5,956 nt of DNA. It comes from Spirochaetales bacterium UBA1265 (GTDB lineage Bacteria; Spirochaetota; Spirochaetia; Sphaerochaetales; Sphaerochaetaceae). This document shows positions 5,098-5,956 of the stretch, piece by piece. The notes under the pieces were generated by a model. The model was not told where the DNA came from and did no database searches. It saw nothing but the letters and a program-made list of their open reading frames with translations. The DNA is taken from assembly GCA_002308475.1 (NCBI GenBank), contig DBVL01000089.1:245-6200 (forward strand), given 5' to 3'. Every line of letters starts with the position of its first letter. The stretch's first letter is position 1. A program made the translations under genes and the position numbers.

Positions 5098-5956
5098 TTT
5101 GAAAGATACTCATCAATTGCTGCAGCAGCAGTCTTACCTGCACCCATTGCAGAAATGACTGTAGCAGCACCAGTAACGGCATCGCCACCGGCATAGATGC
5201 CCTTTCTTGAGGTAAGGCCATCTTCGTTGACAATGATTCCACCATGGGAGTTAATTTCAAGACCAGGTGTTGTGTCCTTGATGAGTGGGTTCGGAGATGT
5301 TCCGATAGCAATGACAACAGTGTCTGCTTCCAAGACAAAATCAGATCCCGGAATCTCTACAGGTCTTCTTCTACCCTTCTCATCAGGCTCTCCGAGCTGG
5401 GTCTTCACACATCTTACACCGGTAACAAAACCGTTTCTCTCATCTCGTGGGTCATCAGGATTCTTGAAACCGAGAATCTCCTTAATATCTGTAAGAATAT
5501 CAAAGTGGATTCCTTCTTCCTCTGCATGTTCGACTTCTTCCTTTCTTGCAGGAAGCTCAGCCATTGAACGGCGGTATACAATATGAACCTCGGCACCAAG
5601 GCGCAGAGCTGTTCTTGCAGCATCCATAGCTACGTTTCCACCACCTGAGACAATAACCTTACCTCCCTTCATAATCGGTGTGTCATTGACATCTCTGTAA
5701 GCCTTCATCAGATTGCTTCTTGTGAGGAACTCGTTTGCTGAGTAAACACCCTTGAGTGACTCACCGGGGATACCCTGGAAACGTGGAAGACCTGCGCCTG
5801 AACCAACAAAGACTGCTTCATTTCCCATCTCAAAGAGCTCATCAATTGTAAGAGTCTTACCAATGACAACGTTCTCCTGGAAATCTACTCCAAGGTCCTT
5901 GAGAGTCTGGACTTCCTTTGCAACAATCTTCTTTGGAAGTCTGAATTCAGGAATAC
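5094..5956 (-). CDS. gltA: GltA/NfnB-type NAD(P)H-dependent FAD oxidoreductase, N-terminus off window
   Basis: C-terminal 286 or so residues of a cytoplasmic flavoprotein in the family of the glutamate synthase small subunit, which includes the NADPH-dependent GltA of anaerobes, NfnB and sulfide dehydrogenase SudA. The frame is open to the right edge. Visible features in order: IPEFRLPK and IGKTLTIDEL, the GSGAGLPRF-GIPGE stretch, SANEFLTR, the NAD(P)H-binding glycine motif VSGGGNVAMDAARTALRLGA followed by IVYRR (the two Arg suit NADPH), PARKEEVEHAEEEGI, LGEPDEKGRRRPV, and the C-terminal FAD motif YAGGDAVTGAATVISAMGAG. The N-terminal iron-sulfur part and first FAD glycine motif, about 180 residues, lie outside. 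Whether it is glutamate synthase or NfnB depends on the gene upstream; an NfnA partner there would favour NfnAB electron bifurcation. It overlaps the NusG-II gene by four bases, so it probably heads or belongs to the same operon. Confidence 0.9.
   Translation of the reverse strand, partial: IPEFRLPKKIVAKEVQTLKDLGVDFQENVVIGKTLTIDELFEMGNEAVFVGSGAGLPRFQGIPGESLKGVYSANEFLTRSNLMKAYRDVNDTPIMKGGKVIVSGGGNVAMDAARTALRLGAEVHIVYRRSMAELPARKEEVEHAEEEGIHFDILTDIKEILGFKNPDDPRDERNGFVTGVRCVKTQLGEPDEKGRRRPVEIPGSDFVLEADTVVIAIGTSPNPLIKDTTPGLEINSHGGIIVNEDGLTSRKGIYAGGDAVTGAATVISAMGAGKTAAAAIDEYLSK

Noticed and set aside
1..5956. Recoded genome in which TGA means Trp
   Set aside because: TGA ends the oxidoreductase, NusG-II, Gx, EcfA1 and EcfT genes in tight stop/start overlaps, and Trp is otherwise written TGG.

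Overview
The window is about 44% G+C by eye and is densely packed, and every gene I can support lies on the minus strand. The genes are described here in transcription order, from right to left. The organism looks like an anaerobic bacterium, and a spirochaete of the Treponema/Sphaerochaeta kind is my best guess. That guess rests on a small Sec-exported, barrel-like protein of spirochaete style, a GltA/NfnB-type flavoprotein, and a NusG-II plus Gx-transporter pair. It is an inference, not a demonstrated assignment.

Right part (5956 to 1933): a run of seven genes that all overlap and almost certainly form one operon. It starts with the C-terminal ~286 residues of a GltA/NfnB-type FAD/NAD(P)H oxidoreductase, cut by the window edge. 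Next come a membrane-anchored NusG domain II protein, a Gx-family (heptaprenyl diphosphate synthase component I family) membrane protein of ECF S-component type, a first ECF ATPase broken by a one-base frameshift, an EcfT/CbiQ-type transmembrane coupler, a second intact ECF ATPase, and the small ribosome-associated RNA-binding protein YhbY. Together the middle five encode a self-contained ECF-type (energy-coupling factor) transporter with a dedicated extracytoplasmic accessory protein. Its substrate cannot be read from the sequence.

Middle (1932 to 1183): a 109-base gap with an AT-rich hairpin and a possible -10 element, then a separate gene for a small exported, probably outer-membrane beta-barrel protein, closed by a clear Rho-independent terminator.

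Left part (1162 to 1): a textbook sigma-70 promoter (TTGACA, 17-base spacer, TATGAT), a 5' leader of about 45 bases, and the first 360 codons of an OPT-family oligopeptide or metal-chelate transporter that runs off the window. This gene has an in-frame TGA at codon 39, exactly where the family has a conserved tryptophan; the rest of the frame is open.

So two membrane-transport genes within 6 kb each carry one single-base lesion, while all other genes are intact. Either both transport functions are being lost, or the assembly contains two base errors. The sequence alone cannot decide which.
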